Counted from the first letter of the stretch, positions 1 through 12,613 are shown. The stretch: DNA of 64,000 nt from Allomyces macrogynus ATCC 38327 (GCA_000151295.1 GG745383.1:102036-166035), one strand, 5' to 3'. Notes: a model not told the origin generated them from the sequence alone. A program made the numbers and translations.

Positions 1-3000
1 GTTGTTGTTGGCGGCAGCGGCGGCAGCCGTGACCATCTTGTAGAACGCCTGTGCGGGCGTCGGGCCCGCGGTACCCGGCGGCGTCGGTCCACGCGCGCCC
101 GCGGCACCCCCAGCGGCAGAGACCCCAACCATCGGCGGCATGGGCGGCGGAGGCATCATGGTCGAACCCGGCGACGGCGGGCCGGCCATGAGCCCGAGCG
201 GCGGCCGCGGTGGGGCCGGCATCCCCATGGCCGCGGCGTTCGCGAGCGCGGCCTGGTACTGCATCATGGCAATGTGCGGTGGCGGGACCATTGAGAACCC
301 GCCGGGCCCTGCGGGGCCGTACATCATCCCCGGGTATGGCGGGCCCATTGGGTGCATGCCCAGAGGCGGCGGCGGCATTGCCATGCCCGGCGGGACCGCC
401 GACCGCGAGGGCGTCGTGGCCGTCGACGGCCCGCGCGAGGCCATGTTGGGCGTCACGTGGCCGCGCATCGTGCCGTTGTTGTTGTAGGTTTCATCGCTTC
501 CGTTGCTTCCATCGTTGGTTGAAGAGTGGTTCGAGTTGTTGCGGGAGTAGGACGGCGGCGTCTCGGTCGAGCCCATGACCGACTCGTACCAGCCCGACTG
601 CGCCGATCCGACGCGCGAGTGCGGGCCCGACCGCATCAGCGGCGCCTGGCCCGGGATCCGGTCCATAGTCGGCGACCCGAGCGGTTTGGTGCCCGTTGGG
701 CCATATGGCGACGCGTTGTTCGGTCCCATGCCCATGCCAGCGGACCCTGCGGGTCCCTGGTGCCGCCCATGATACGGCGGGCGCTTCAAGTACGGGCGGT
801 GGTGACCATAGGGGAAGTTTTCTAATTGTATCAAGAAGGAAAGGACGTGTCAGAGCAACGTGTCCCTCACGATCCCGAAATCAAGAGCGAAACGCGTACC
901 ATAGTTGGCCGTCGATTGGCCAAACTCGACGCGCACGTAGCGGCTGTTGATCGTCAACCCCTGCAGCGCGCGGTGCGCCTTGACCGAGTCATCGAGCCGC
1001 GCAAAGTGCACGTACATCATGCCGCGATCGGCCACGACATCCACCTGCACGACCTCGCCAAACTGAGCGCAAATCGGCGCCAAGTCCTGCTCGGTCATGT
1101 CCCAGACATTGGCAAAGAACAACTTTTTGGTCGGGTGCTCGGTCGGGTCCGTGGCGGCGACGCTGATGCGCTTGCCCGTCATGGTCATGGTATCGGCCGC
1201 CTCGAGCGCCTTGGTGACCGACTCCGGGAACGTGAACTTGACGTAGGCGACGCCGTGGTTCGCGCCCGACGTCTTGCTGCGTGACAGCCGAATGTCGTCG
1301 ATCGTACCAAACCGCTTGAACACTTTACGCACGAGAATCTCGTCGGCGCCCATGGGCAGGTCGGAAATGTAGATGTGCTTGACGGCGCCCTTCATGTCAA
1401 CCGAGAAGCCCGACGTCGTCTTCGTGATCTCGGTCGGCTTGGTCGTAGTTGACGACGCGTCGTTGCCGCTTGACCCCTTGGCCACCGAGGCCATCTTGGC
1501 CAGCGCGGAATCGGTCTCCTCCTCGGCCGCTTCGGGCACGGGCGCGAGCCCCTCGCTGTTTCCAGCCTTGCCCATGTCCTCGTTCAGGAACCCCGAGTCG
1601 GACCGCAAAATGTGCTTGATCGGGCCCGACCGAGGCGTCCCACGGCGCGCCGTCGTGTCCGGGCCGAGCTCCATGGTCGCCGACCGCGGCGAGATGGGTC
1701 CCATGCCCCCATGGTGGTTCGCGTTTGGGTTCAGCGACAGATGCGCCATGGCCGCATTCATCTCCGCGTGCTGCGCGTGCGGCGGCATCCCCATGCCAAA
1801 AGCCGACGCCGCGTACATCGGGTGCGGGTAATACGCCTGGTACATCATGGCCGCCGCGGCCGCCGCCTCGTCCGAGTCGTACATGGGGTAGAACTGGCCG
1901 TGCATGGCCATGGCCTCGTGAAAGCGCTGCTGCTGCTGCTTGTCGTTCCCACGGAAACCGTGGCTGTAGCCGTGCGCGTCCTCCAAATCCTCGTTGGTCT
2001 CCTCGGCCACGAGCGAGAGCGGCGGTGCCGCCATCATGGTCGGCGTCGCGTGGCCGAGCCCGCCCTTGGGACTGCCAGCATGTTCGTCGAGGAAGAGTGC
2101 ATTCGCACCGCGCGGACTGCGCGACCCGATCGGGCCGCACGACCCGCCACGCGACGGCGACCCGAGCGTGAGCGACCGTGGACTGCCAATGTACCCGAGG
2201 TCGGCCGCGTTGCCGTGCGGCGACGCGGCACCAGACATCATCCCGCCGCCATTGAACTCGTCAGCCGCAGCGAGAACCATACTGTTGTACGACGGCCCGC
2301 GGCGGCGGAACATGCGTGCCGAGCCGGGACCGAACATGGATGCGTGCCCACCGGCACCGCCACCACCGAGCAGCGTCGACATGTTGGGCGAGGCCGGAAG
2401 CGACATCGAGTACGAAGTGGGCGGCAGTGCCGCCGCGTGCATGTCGCGCCCGCCGAGCGACGGCGACAAGAGATGGTCCATGGTCGGACTGCGCAGCGGC
2501 GTGGTGGTCCCACTCTTGGTCGTCGGGTACGGGATCAGCGGTGCAGCCGTGTAAGACGACGAGTAGGGCGCGAGGTAAGGCGAGTGCCGCGCCGAGGCCG
2601 ACGTCGAGTGCATGCTAGCCATATCGGGCGACCGCATTTCGTACAAGTCCTCCATGGTGCTGCTGCTACCGGCACCGCCGGCCGCCGCGAGACCGAGCAT
2701 CTGCGCAAACCGCGCCTCGCGCGCATCAATCATGGGCGTCCCGGGCGCCGAAGCAATATCGTGCCACCCGGCGGTCGTCGAGGCGCCCGCGGACTGCGTG
2801 CGGCGGCCGCGCGGGAACATGATGCCCGACGTGAAGGGACCACCTGGCGTGATCAGCGGCGTGCGCGGGGACCGCAGCGTGGGCGACATGAGGTTGTCCG
2901 AGAACCCCGCGTTCCCGCCGCCGTATTCGCCATTACCCGCCGAGGCCAACGTGGTCGGGTACTCGATCGGGTACCCGTCGCGGCCCGTCGTCGTCGTGTG

Positions 3001-3768
3001 CTCCGTGTTACTGAGCGAGTGGTAATCGGCGTGCATATCGTCCCAGAGCGCGCCGGGCGAACAGGCAATCCCAACATCGTCGCGCGCCATGGTCAATTTC
3101 CTCTCAAAAGTCGGGCTCGCGCTATCGGCATTCGACTGCGTACTGAGGGAGTGTGCGAGTCCGGGCGACAAGGGCATGTCGTGTGACGACGACCGCGACG
3201 AAATCGCGTCGGCTTCGGCGGCCGCGGGCGCCATCATCGACAACTTGGCCGCGTGGTCGTTACCGAGCGGCTCGCCCGCCGGGGGTTTCCCGGACGTGGC
3301 CTCAATCACTTCCTCCTCGCCGCCGGGCATAAACAGCGACGCGTACCGGCCGTACTGTTGTGCGGGTGCGACTTCGGTGCGGGCCGGGACGCGCATCGTC
3401 GGCGCCAGCGCACCCGTCTTAGCCGTCGCAGCACCGTTCTTGATAGTGGTAGCGGTCACCTTGACCTTGGTCGTGGCCGACTTGACCGATTGGACCGTCG
3501 ACGACGCGCCGTCGTCGCTCGAGGCCTCGGTAACGGGAGACGGCTCCCACGAATCGAAGTAGACGGCGCGGCCCGCGGGCTTGGCAGCATTGTTGCCCGC
3601 CGCGTGCGGCTTGGACGAGGCGGTACTCGCCGTACTTGTCGCGCCCGAGGTCGATGCAGGTCCACTGGCACTCCCACGACGCCTGGTAGGACCGGTCGGA
3701 GCGGCACCGCCAGACCGCCACGAGGTCTGTGTGCCGCCGGCGGGCTTGTGATGGGAAGGATGCGGCAT
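1..3768 (-). CDS. Two-RRM RNA-binding protein, 3' end outside window
   Basis: Probably binds mRNA through two tandem RRMs. The protein from the ATG at 3768 is a very long Ser/Pro/Gly/Ala-rich disordered region of about 790 residues. RRM1 follows (about 794-866, RNP2-like HIYISDLP, RNP1-like GVAYVKF) and then RRM2 (about 881-955, KLFFANVW, GMMYVHF). The frame appears to stop at 850, but a 78-nt intron (899 down to 822, GTACGC to CAATTAG) removes that stop. It joins TANY to ENFPYG and continues into a Pro/Gly/Met-rich tail that is still open at base 1. Poly-Gln and poly-Ala runs are present. The layout recalls fungal Mei2-like or Whi3/Nrd1-type regulators, but I cannot assign one. The family call is firm and the precise orthologue is unknown. 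Confidence 0.85.
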
Positions 3769-5662
3769 GCGCGCGGAGACGATGGGTCTGGACGATTATA
3801 ACAAGCAATGGACGGTCAGGTCAGAATGGAGTGGGAAGCAAGTGATCAAAGCGACGTGTCGCCTTGGGAGACGGTGTCCCACAGCGGCATGTGACCGTGA
3901 AGCGCGCCTGTCCGCACGTCGTCAAAACGGCCTTTCACCCCGTCCCCACCTCCAACCGCGACCACGACGAGCAGCACCGTCGCGCGAGACGACGAGGGGC
4001 GGGGCAGGACGCGATCACGGCGAGGTAACGGACCCCCGAGGGACCCGACGCGGAGAGGCAAAGCGGAACAGACGTACCGAGCACAGGGCAATCACGCCGC
4101 CGGCAGCAGCACCACGGAGGCTCAGTACGATGGAGAGCCGTCGCGGGTTCGCGAGAGCGAGGAGAGCGGCGGCCCGGTCGGTTGGTTGCGGGGACAGGGG
4201 CACAGGCGTCTTAGGAGGGCAGCGCAGCGAGGACGCGTCGGGGACGGGTTGGTGATCGCGGACCGAGCCGTGCGCTTTGCTGCAGCGAATCTGCGTCTTC
4301 GAGCACGTCGGTCGACTCGAGCGGAGCGTCGACAGGCAAGAGGAGAAGAGTCCAAGAGAGAGAGAGAGAGAGAGGGAGAGAGAGGGAGAGAAGGGTTTGA
4401 GCGCGATGGGGGGAGAGGGATGAGTGAAGCAGGCGCGCGACGCGGATGCGGGTCTCGTTCGCGTGGGATGATCACGGCTTTTGAAGGTCGAAACTCGCCG
4501 AGCAGAAAGAGAAATTATGAATGCCAGGCCATGGACCGATCAGCGCCGGGGGTGCACCACGCCAACGGGGACAGCCAGCACGGCCAGCGCCCAAGCACGT
4601 CTCGTCTTGTCAGGTGGTGCGTGGGAACGCATGCTGGAGCGGCGAGCTGGTGCGGGACCCATTTCGTCCGCTTCCCGTCCCATCTCGTTTGCGGCCACTA
4701 CTCCCGCTTGGTGCTGCAGCTGAGAGCTGCTTGCGCGCGACGGCTTCGCCTTGACTGCCTTGATCGCGGACATGTTTGCAGGCGGTTGCCTGCCTTGCGT
4801 GCATGGGATCAGCAAGGATCCATCCACCAACCCGCGCCCGCCGCCGAATAAACCTTTTTGGGTTTTGGCCTTGCTGCCCGCTGCAACTGACCTGTTTGCT
4901 GCAAGGCAGCGCAACCCATGAGTGCACGATTCAGACCAGCGCGGCCCAACAAAATCGGGATCCCCATCTATGCTGTCGCACTTGCTGCACGCGGCAGGTG
5001 CAGCCGTTGGGAGACTTTGTGCAACGCACCTGGCAACCGACCTTCGCGACGCGTGGGATTTGCGGCCAGTCGCGCGCTTGCGCCTTGTGGCCGTGTTCGC
5101 CACTCTTGTGGGGGGCCGACAAGCCAGGTTAATCAAGCGCGCTGGGACATCCGCGTTGCAGCGCCGGGATATTCTGGGGTGGAGATGCGCTGACGTGGTC
5201 GGGGCTGATTCGGCCCACCGCACTCATGTGGTCCTCAGGAAGCGGTTGGATGTGCGTGGCATTCCATCGGAAGCTCGTTGCTCTGTCTACCGCTGTCAAT
5301 GGTTCTGTCGAACCCCTGCCGCTGACCTCTTTGTCCTTTGGCACTTTGCCAACACCGTCGAACTGGACCGGGAGCGCACCATCCTCTATATCCTGCCCAC
5401 GGCCCAGCAACTTCGGGCAACGACGACGCGCAGCAGCAGCAGCCGGCCGCCAAACCAGACTATTGCTTGTGCCAGCTCCCAGTTTCTGACATCAAGCCGC
5501 GACCGGCGACCATTACATTCTTCAACGCGATACCAATCACGACGCTGCGAATTTACAAACACCATGAACATTGACGAGCTGTTCCGCGTACGCGTCAACG
5601 CTCCACGCCCCCAAATGCCACCATGATCATGATCAGGCCCAAGTTGACGCACGACCGCAACC
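3769..5662. other. Intergenic, no supported gene
   Basis: Several long GC-rich frames cross this 1.9-kb interval on both strands, but none has recognisable domains or protein-like composition. It holds the divergent upstream regions of the RRM gene (left) and CTNNBL1 (right) and one GA-rich microsatellite. Confidence 0.5.
4354..4392. repeat. GA microsatellite
   Basis: Near-uninterrupted GA dinucleotides with a few GGGA interruptions, about 580 bases upstream of the RRM gene start. A matching CT run lies at about 17233-17252. Confidence 0.85.
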
Positions 5663-7848
5663 ATGTTCCAGGCACCGGCACCAAAGCGCAAGGCCGAACT
5701 CGGCATGCTGTCGTCGTCAGGCGCGCCGCCCGCCAAGCTGCAAAAGACGACCTCACGGACGGTGCAATCCAGGAACACGACGGTCGAGGACGTGCCCGAT
5801 GATGACGAAGACGGGATGCGCGGTGGCGCGAGCGCCGGTGCTACAATGGGCGAAGAGGAGGTGGACGACGACCGGTTCTTCGGGGACGGACTGACGGAAC
5901 AGGAGAGGCACATTTACTCTCTTGTCGATCAGGCGGAAAACGTGGATGTACGAATTCAGTTGGTTCTATCTATTGCTCTACTCGTTTTGTAAGGGACATC
6001 ACGCTCAACAAGTACTTCCCGTGGATCTCCAGGTCGCTGAGCTCGACACGAGCGCCTTGAAAAAGGTCATGCTCCGATTCTATAAGGCCCTGACCAAGAA
6101 CCAGGGCCTGCGCGCCAAGCACCCAGATGAGCCGACCAAGTGCGTGAGCTTCTCACTCTCTTCCCATTCACCGTGCGCCCGCTGACAATGTTTTCCCTCC
6201 GTGGCCAGGTTCATCGATTCGGAAATCGACCTCGATGCTGAAGCGCGAAGCTTGGCCATTCTCGCCACGGCACCGCACCTCTACCGCGACGCCATCCGGC
6301 TCGGCATGCCGCAGGGCCTGATTGCCCTCCTGACCCACGAAAACCCGGACATTGGTATTGCCGCGCTCGAGGTCATTGGCGAACTGACCGACGACGACGT
6401 GATCAACCCCGAGGAGGCCGAAGTTGGTGTCGAGGACCTGCGCGGCATTCGCGATTTTGTTGCTGCGCTGGTACGGTTCCCTTGCTCGACGTTCGCGCAT
6501 GAACGCCGTCGCTCATCACGTATTTCTTCTCCACCAGCTCGACCAAGACCTGCTGCAAATCCTGGAAGCTGGCTACCGACGCGAAATGGACGCCGAGCCC
6601 GAACCCGACCAGGACCCGGCCGCCACCACGGCTGCACGGGACGAGACGTTGTGGAAGTACTTGACCGTGCTTGAAAACCTGCTCGCCGTCGACGAGTCGC
6701 TCGCCAACCGCATCCTGACCAAGACGACCTTTATGCCCTACTTTACCGAGACGATGCGCGAAAGGGCCTTCACGCCCTTGAGGAGCTACATTGTCGAGCT
6801 CTTGGCGACCATGGCGCAGCAGTCGGACCGTGTGCGTGACGCGTTGATCGACCAAGGGGCCGTCGACTCGGTGTTGCTGATTCTCTCGGTATGGCGCGCA
6901 TGACTTGTCCTGTTTCCAGTCGATGACGTGATCCTAACTCTACGGATTGCCCTGCCCACCCCACCAGGCCTTCCGTAAACGCAACCCCGACCACGCCGAC
7001 CACGCCGAGTACCTCGCCAACGCCTTCTCCCTGCTCTGCTGCCTGCTCGGCACATCCAAGGGCCAATCGGCCTTCCGCGCCGCCGAAGGCCTCGAGCTCA
7101 TGGCACTCATGATCCAGGCACGGCAAATGGCACGTATCGGCGCGATTCGTGTCCTCAACTACGCGACCCTCTCACTCGACCGGACCGAGGCCGTCAACAT
7201 GGCCGTACACGCGATCTGTACGGCACAGGTGCTCAAGTGCGTGTTCCCCGTGTACATGGGCGCCGACCAGAAAAAGATGAGCAGGGCGTTCAAGGCTGAG
7301 TACCGCGCGCACGCCGACGAGGAGCATGCCGTATCGACGGTAGTGAATTTGTTGAGGGCCGTGGCGATGCCGGGAGTCGATGGCGAAGAGGAGGAAGCGG
7401 AGCGCCGTGGCGAGGCCAAGGAACGAATGTTGAAGAAGTTTGCAGAGCGTGGGCACGAAAAAGTGATCCAGGCGCTCGACTGGTTTGTCTCGTACCGCGA
7501 GCGCGTCGCGACGGTCGATGCAAACCAGGAGGATGTACGTCGAGTCGAATTTAGATACCGTGCGACGCAATTTGACTGACCGCGCACTCAACCATCAATT
7601 AGGAGGGCCAAGTCTACCTCGACCAGCTCGAAAAGGGCCTGTTCACGCTGTCGCAACTCGCGCTGCTCCTCGCGATTTTGTGCCGCGAGTCGGCCGAGTT
7701 CCGTGACTTGGTCACGTTTCTCCTCGACAAGGCCGGAATCCCGCGCGCGGCCGTGGCCGACGTGCTGGCCAGCTATCTCGGCCACGCAGACCCAACGGCG
7801 GTTCAAGATGTGGCCGACGTCGGGAGGTTCTTAACGGTGGACGGATAA
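5663..7848 (+). CDS. CTNNBL1: Beta-catenin-like protein 1 (armadillo-type spliceosome-associated protein)
   Basis: CTNNBL1 is an armadillo-repeat nuclear protein associated with the Prp19/CDC5L part of the spliceosome. Six exons join cleanly: introns 5948-6032, 6140-6208, 6471-6537, 6889-6967 and 7535-7602, all GT-AG. The start is the ATG at 5663, followed by an acidic N-terminus (FQAPAPKRKAELG) and then VAELDTSALKKV, FIDSEIDLDAEA, LHPR-less helical repeats and YLDQLEKGLFTLSQLALLLA near the end. These align by pattern with animal CTNNBL1 over the whole length (EVLDTAAVKK, FMESELDLND, FYLRRLDAGLFVLQ). The stop TAA is at 7846-7848. The product is about 570-600 residues, normal for the family. 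The gene looks intact. Confidence 0.93.
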
Positions 7849-8193
7849 CGGCAACAGTGGATAATCCGTCCTGGTTTAGCGACACAGTTTTTGGCCGGCC
7901 AGGTATACCTCTTGGCTAACATTAAAACAGTGCAGTCAGATCCGAAGGTGGCGCGAGTGCAAGAAAGGACGTGGCATTGAGATATTTGTTGGTCCGGTAT
8001 CGACGAGTCCGGGAGAACGCGGCAGCTGACCCTCACTTGTCTTCATCTTTGGAAATTGAGCACTGAGAAGAAAGAGCAATCGAAAAAACCCCGCTCGAAA
8101 ATATAAATTCAGGTTTTTCAGTCCGTTTTCCCAGTCCAAATCAGCGCTAATGACAAGTTAACTCTCCACCACACCGTCAAAACTCAGGTACCG
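7849..8193. other. Intergenic, convergent 3' regions
   Basis: A relatively AT-rich spacer between the stop of CTNNBL1 and the stop of the minus-strand hypothetical gene. No gene is seen. Confidence 0.6.
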
Positions 8194-10919
8194 TCAAACA
8201 AAAACGCGCTTGGTCAACGCCATAATCCACGCATCCATGTCGAAAACTAGGTCGGCGCCCTTGGTCAGCATCACGCTCGGCTGGCCGAGTCGCGACGGTT
8301 TCCACACTTGATCCGCCGATGGGGCGACCAGAATGGTCGTGGGCGCGATCGTCGGGGGTGGAGAATGTTCCGAACGGACAGCGGAAACGACGGGTGCCAA
8401 TGCGATCGTTGCCGCGGGTTGACCGCCATCCTCTTCATCTTCTTCGGCAATCGCAAGCGACGGTCGAGGCAGATTCGCCAAAGGGCATCCACCGAGCGAC
8501 CGCGACCGCGACACGGGCAATCCGGAGCGCCGAGAAAAGGACCCGCGGGTCACCGGCAGAGGCTTGGGCGAAGTGGTAGTCGCAGAGGTCGAGGAGGGTT
8601 CCGCATTCAAGACGGTGGGCTCGACGTAGTGCAGCAGCGGGACCGACTCGTCGAGATCTCGACGAGCTTGGTGAGGACCGTCGGGTGCGGGAGGATGGTT
8701 GTCGACGCCACCGTCGGCGACAGCCTGGCCAGACGCCACCGTCGGCGGCAGCTTGGCCAGGCGCGCTTCCTTGACGATCCGGTATCGTTTCGTGGTGCCG
8801 GCTACATGCATTGGGGTGCGTAGAGAAGGTCAATGAGGATTGAGTGCCGAATAGTCAAGAGAAAACGTACGCAGCGGCTTGAAGACAAACTTGGGCGTGG
8901 TCGGCAGCAGAATCAAGGCGAGCGGCGTGGCTACAGTCGGATGCTGGGTCAGTGGCAGCGGCAATCCGGTCGAGTGAACCGTCTTCATCTCCTCATCAAT
9001 CTATTCCTCGTCACATTCCACGACCCCGTGCATGGCCTTGACTCGCGACAATGACGAGCCAAACGGGGTGCGCGACACTTGCACAGGCCTCCCCAAATTG
9101 AGATCCTGCTCGAGCGAGGTCGCAGTGGCGGTGCGTGTGTGCGGGATCAATTCCTTTTCCTCGTCAGCGGCCTCTTCAACGAGCGCCGCAAACGGTGCAC
9201 GGGAAAGCCGCGAGAGCGAAAAGTGCGGCGCCGCGGCTGGACGTGGCGGCTCGGGTGCATGGCGAGTGCCGGGCCGTGTGCGGGGGCCGGCCAAACCCCG
9301 CGCGAATGGCGCGTCCGGTTGCGACATGATAAAGTCCCTGGGGGCGGGAACGGTCGGCATCGTCGTCGGTCGAGCACCGTGCTCGACTACTCCGTCTTCG
9401 TCCTCGTCGGACACGACCGCGACGGCCGGGAGAGCGGAATGAGCACGCCCACGCGAGTCAGTCGCGAGCGTGAATGCGACCGTAGGTCCAGCGAGTTGCT
9501 CGGTGACGCGCCGAGTCACGGTACTCGGCGGCATCGCGGGTGATTCTTCTTCGTCTACTTCCTCGACGAGAACCGGCTCGTGAGTGCGGCGGACAGTTGG
9601 TCCAGAACGCCGCCGAGCCGGAATGAGCGTAGTGCGGCTCGCCTGCTGGGTCGGCGAGAACAGTGCGGCGGGGCCCGCATGCGTGCGGATGGGCAGGGGC
9701 GTCTCAAGCGGGGCCGATCCCGTGTTCATGGGCAGCTCGTGCGTAAGAATGCCGACGGCGGTCGTGGCCGATGCAGCGGTCAAGTGCGGCGCCGTAGAGG
9801 ACGAGTGCTGGATCAAATCGTCGGCGAGGTGGTCGTGTGTGGCAGGAATAGAGCCGGTACCAATGGAGCCGGTCGCGTCGTCTTCGAGTGCGGAAGCGAA
9901 ATGGTGGTCCGTGACCATGAGCGTGTTGACGTGCGGCAGCAGCGGTCCCACCACCGTGCTGTTCGCGTGGTAGTAGTTCAGCACGGGGGCGGCGGTCAAA
10001 TGCGGCAGAGGACTGCGGAGCAAATCGAGGATGGTCGCGGTGGCGGTGCGCTTGCCCGACGTGTTCTTGACCGCGTCGTCTGTCGCGTAAAAGTGCAGCT
10101 GGTTCTTTTGGCAGGCAAGGATCGTGCCGATGAGCGGCTCGGGCATGGTAAAGGATGCGGCGCACGCAACGACGGGGCGTCGAGTCGACAACACGGGCAA
10201 TGACGGGCTGGCCCGTAATGGCAGCGGCGGCATTCGCCATCGGACCGGCACGGCGATAGAAGTCGGGATCGGTAGTGCTCGTTGTGAGGGCGGGGGTCGC
10301 CAACGTATCAGCGCGGAACTTGAGATCACCCACCACAAATTTCTTGCTGTCGACGGGCGGATCGGCCAGGGCGCCGCGGATCTGCAGCGGGTGGACCGTT
10401 TCCATGTGCATGTCGCCGACTGGCGCGTGCCCTGCGGCGACGCGCAAGTCGTCGTTGGCGGCGATGCCACCGCACGCCGCCGAATGCCATTGCGACGAGC
10501 AAGTCGCGCGCAGCAATGGCGTTGAACGCCGACGGCTTCGGGTTGGTGGCCCCGAGCGCCTTTTCGTTGCGGTCGTTGACATTGGCCTCGAGCAGGCCGT
10601 TTTGGTACAGGTACGACGCGAGCGCGAGTTGCGAGTGCACGCTCGTCGTCGTCGCGGGCGCGGCGGCGAGGTCTGTCGCGCTCGCGGTCTTTTCTGCCGC
10701 CATCTTGGGCCGCCGGCGACAGAGCAATCTTGATGTTGTTGTCCTTGTTTTCCTTGATTTTCTTGTTTTCCGTAAAGTTGCCGTCGGCGATGGCGGCAGA
10801 AGCGCGCTCGGTCGTGATGCCGTGATCACGTCGCGGACGAGCCCGCGCGTCACACCGACAATGACGCCGACGCCGCACGCGAGCGCGTGCAGGCCGACAG
10901 CGAGAAGCGACCAGCGCAT
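8194..10919 (-). CDS. Hypothetical membrane-anchored protein, left paralogue of an inverted pair
   Basis: I do not recognise the family. The ATG at 10919 opens a hydrophobic N-terminal segment (LLAVGLHALACGVGVIVGV), a likely signal anchor or transmembrane helix. An Ala-rich region and a conserved-looking middle follow (MHMETVHPLQIRGALADPP, then MPEPLIGTILACQKNQLHFY, HANSTVVGPLLPHVNTLMV). A long acidic/Pro-rich tail ends in KPSRLGQPSVMLTKGADLVF. No single frame covers it: the N-terminus, middle and main tail lie in three different frames, with one-base steps near 10490 and 10190, and the same steps occur in the right copy. A plausible intron (GTACGT at about 8870 to ATGTAG at about 8807) links the last exon. 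It may be a real gene with unrecognised introns, or one carrying indels. Bases 9135-10919 lie in the identical inverted repeat. Confidence 0.5.
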
Positions 10920-11186
10920 CTTGGTGGTTGCAGCGGGGCCGTTGGGCGAGAGCAGATGCGAGTGAGTGTCGCATGTCGGTGAGAGTCAACGTTGACGTCG
11001 GGTTGCTTGAAGATCAAGTCGCAGTCACTCGGGCGCGTCCAGGCGAACGCTGAAAACTGCAGTCGGTTTGCAAGCAGAATGCAGGTAGTGGCGTGTCGGT
11101 GGTCGGCACGGCACAAAGTGGTAATAGGGTCGATCGGAGTGAAGACAGCGGTAGTGAAAGACCGTGAGGCCGAGGGTCGAAAAAAA

Positions 11187-11258
11187 TGAGGCCAGAGAGA
11201 CTCGAACTCCCAACCTTCTGATCTGGAGTCAGACGCGCTACCATTGCGCCATAGCCCC
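11187..11258 (-). tRNA. trnW(CCA): tRNA-Trp (anticodon CCA), left copy
   Basis: A 72-nt cloverleaf on the minus strand. The acceptor GGGGCTA pairs with TGGCCTC and the discriminator is A. The D-arm contains GGCGCAATGGTAGC. The anticodon stem TCTGA/TCAGA closes the loop CTCCAGA (anticodon CCA), and the T-arm GGGAG TTCGAGT CTCTC follows. There is no intron. A T-run directly after the 3' end (plus-strand A-run 11181-11186) is a Pol III terminator. An identical copy lies at 35191-35262 on the other strand. Confidence 0.95.
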
Positions 11259-11263
11259 TGTCT

Positions 11264-12330
11264 TCAAATCGCTGCTCAGCGTATTCAGTCCTATGCGCAA
11301 ATTTGTGGCAAGTTGGCACAATGGGAGGTTGCTGACCAGTGGTGGGGTCATGTGTGTTGCATGTCATGGACAGCTTGACAGATTTTGTCCCATTGTGCTT
11401 GTCTTCTGCTTGATCCAAAGAACACTTGCAGTGGGAGGCAGAGTTGAAAAACTTGGATAACTGATGTGCGTGCAGGGCTGCAAGGACCTGCCATCATGAG
11501 TTGCCCATGTCATTGTTGGTCCATCATGAACTGGTCTGTGAAACTCTGGCATGGGGGCTTGGATTGATACTCTGTGGATGTGACTCTGTGGATGTGCTAT
11601 TTTACAGCCAGTAGTTTGTGCACACGTTGTAAAGCCTGCATTTGGCTGGAAATGGGGACATGGCAATGCTGATGAGCTGGTGCTGCTGCTTGCTGGGCGA
11701 GACAACAGAGAAATACTGAGAACTGGATGATGGTCTGGCAGCACTATCACCAACACAAGCTGGAAAATGAGTGATGGGCCAGGTGCCACCAATGGCTGGC
11801 TATCTCAACAGCTGACACAAAATGACCCTGGTCACACCTCTCCATTTTCCTTCCACACGTGCCAGCACATCTTGAGCACCATCACAACTATCAGCTCCAG
11901 CATGTGCATTGGGCCACCAATAAAACGCTCATGCTGCCCAGCCCCCCACTTGGTAATTTATCTGCCTTGAACCAAGGACCATGCCCCAAAAACCATCAGT
12001 GCATGCAACCAGATCTTCAATGAATCCTTCTTTGTGCCCACCCTTGCTGCCTGCTTGAACAACAACAAAAACAACAACCAACCAACCAATCAGCTTCAAT
12101 CATCATGCTCTTGCATGCCTTGTCTTTGTTCTTTCTCCTTGCAGCTGAGCTTGTGCTAGTGATGCTGCCCACCACTGCCACCACCACCACCACCACCACC
12201 ACATCACTTGGCACACTTGTGTGTGACACTGCTCCCAAGTTGTGGTCTGTCCACACTGTGATGCTGGCCCCCACTGTCTCCACCATTTTAGCGGCCAAGA
12301 TTGTGCCTGCAGCACTCATGGCCATGCATG
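11264..12330. other. Gene-free inner part of the inverted-repeat arm
   Basis: About 1.1 kb of lower-GC sequence with a (CCA)n run at about 12177-12202 and short frames that look like chance. The same sequence occurs inverted at 34119-35185. No protein family is recognised. Confidence 0.6.
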
Positions 12331-12359
12331 TCTGTAGGGCCCCATTGGGGCCCTACAGA
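12331..12359. repeat. Perfect 14-bp-arm palindrome at the inner end of the left arm
   Basis: TCTGTAGGGCCCCA and its exact complement flank a single central T, giving a near-perfect cruciform-forming palindrome 12 bases inside the inner boundary of the inverted repeat. The right arm carries the same structure. Confidence 0.9.
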
Positions 12360-12430
12360 TATCAGGTAGGCGGTATGGGGCATCCCGAGCTGAAGCGGTT
12401 CTGTGGCACCTCTGAACCGCTATTGTCGGG

Positions 12431-12613
12431 ACTCCACGTTGACCTCCAGGGTCCTTGAACCGCCTGTCGGACCTATCCCAACGGCTTTAAGGACCCTATA
12501 TCGCCTGTCAGACCTATCCAGTGTACCTCCAGGGTCCTTGAACCACCTGTCAGACCTATCCAGTGTACCTCCAGGGTCCTTGAACCGCCTGTCAGACCTA
12601 TCCTGTATGACCT
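12431..12613 (+). repeat. Tandem repeat, about 42-bp unit, about four copies
   Basis: The unit starts GACCTATCCAGTGTACCTCC and continues AGGGTCCTTGAACCACCTGT. Two middle copies are almost identical and the outer copies are diverged. A further CTCCTTGAACCGCCTGT remnant lies at about 12682-12699. It sits at the element's inner edge next to the inverted repeat. Confidence 0.85.

Larger units (their letters stand above)
9135..12371 (+). repeat. Left arm of a 3.24-kb inverted repeat
   Basis: This arm is the reverse complement of 34078-37314. Every stretch compared (coding frames, tRNA, CCA run, hairpin) was identical. Position x in this arm pairs with 46449 minus x. The outer end is sharp, at GTGTGTGCGGG (9135), after which the two copies stay homologous but diverged. 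The inner end is at 12371, and another 20 or so bases (GTAT, GGGCATCCC) remain similar with three mismatches. Contents: most of the hypothetical gene, tRNA-Trp and about 1.1 kb without a recognisable gene. Confidence 0.93.

Noticed and set aside
4540..5626. Frames of about 230 codons on both strands upstream of CTNNBL1
   Set aside because: No recognisable domain, no splice continuity, overlapping on both strands and spanning the likely promoter of CTNNBL1.
12105..12458. 117-codon frame with a Thr run at the end of the inverted-repeat arm
   Set aside because: The Thr run is a translated (CCA)n repeat, the frame passes through the palindrome and it has no relatives I recognise.
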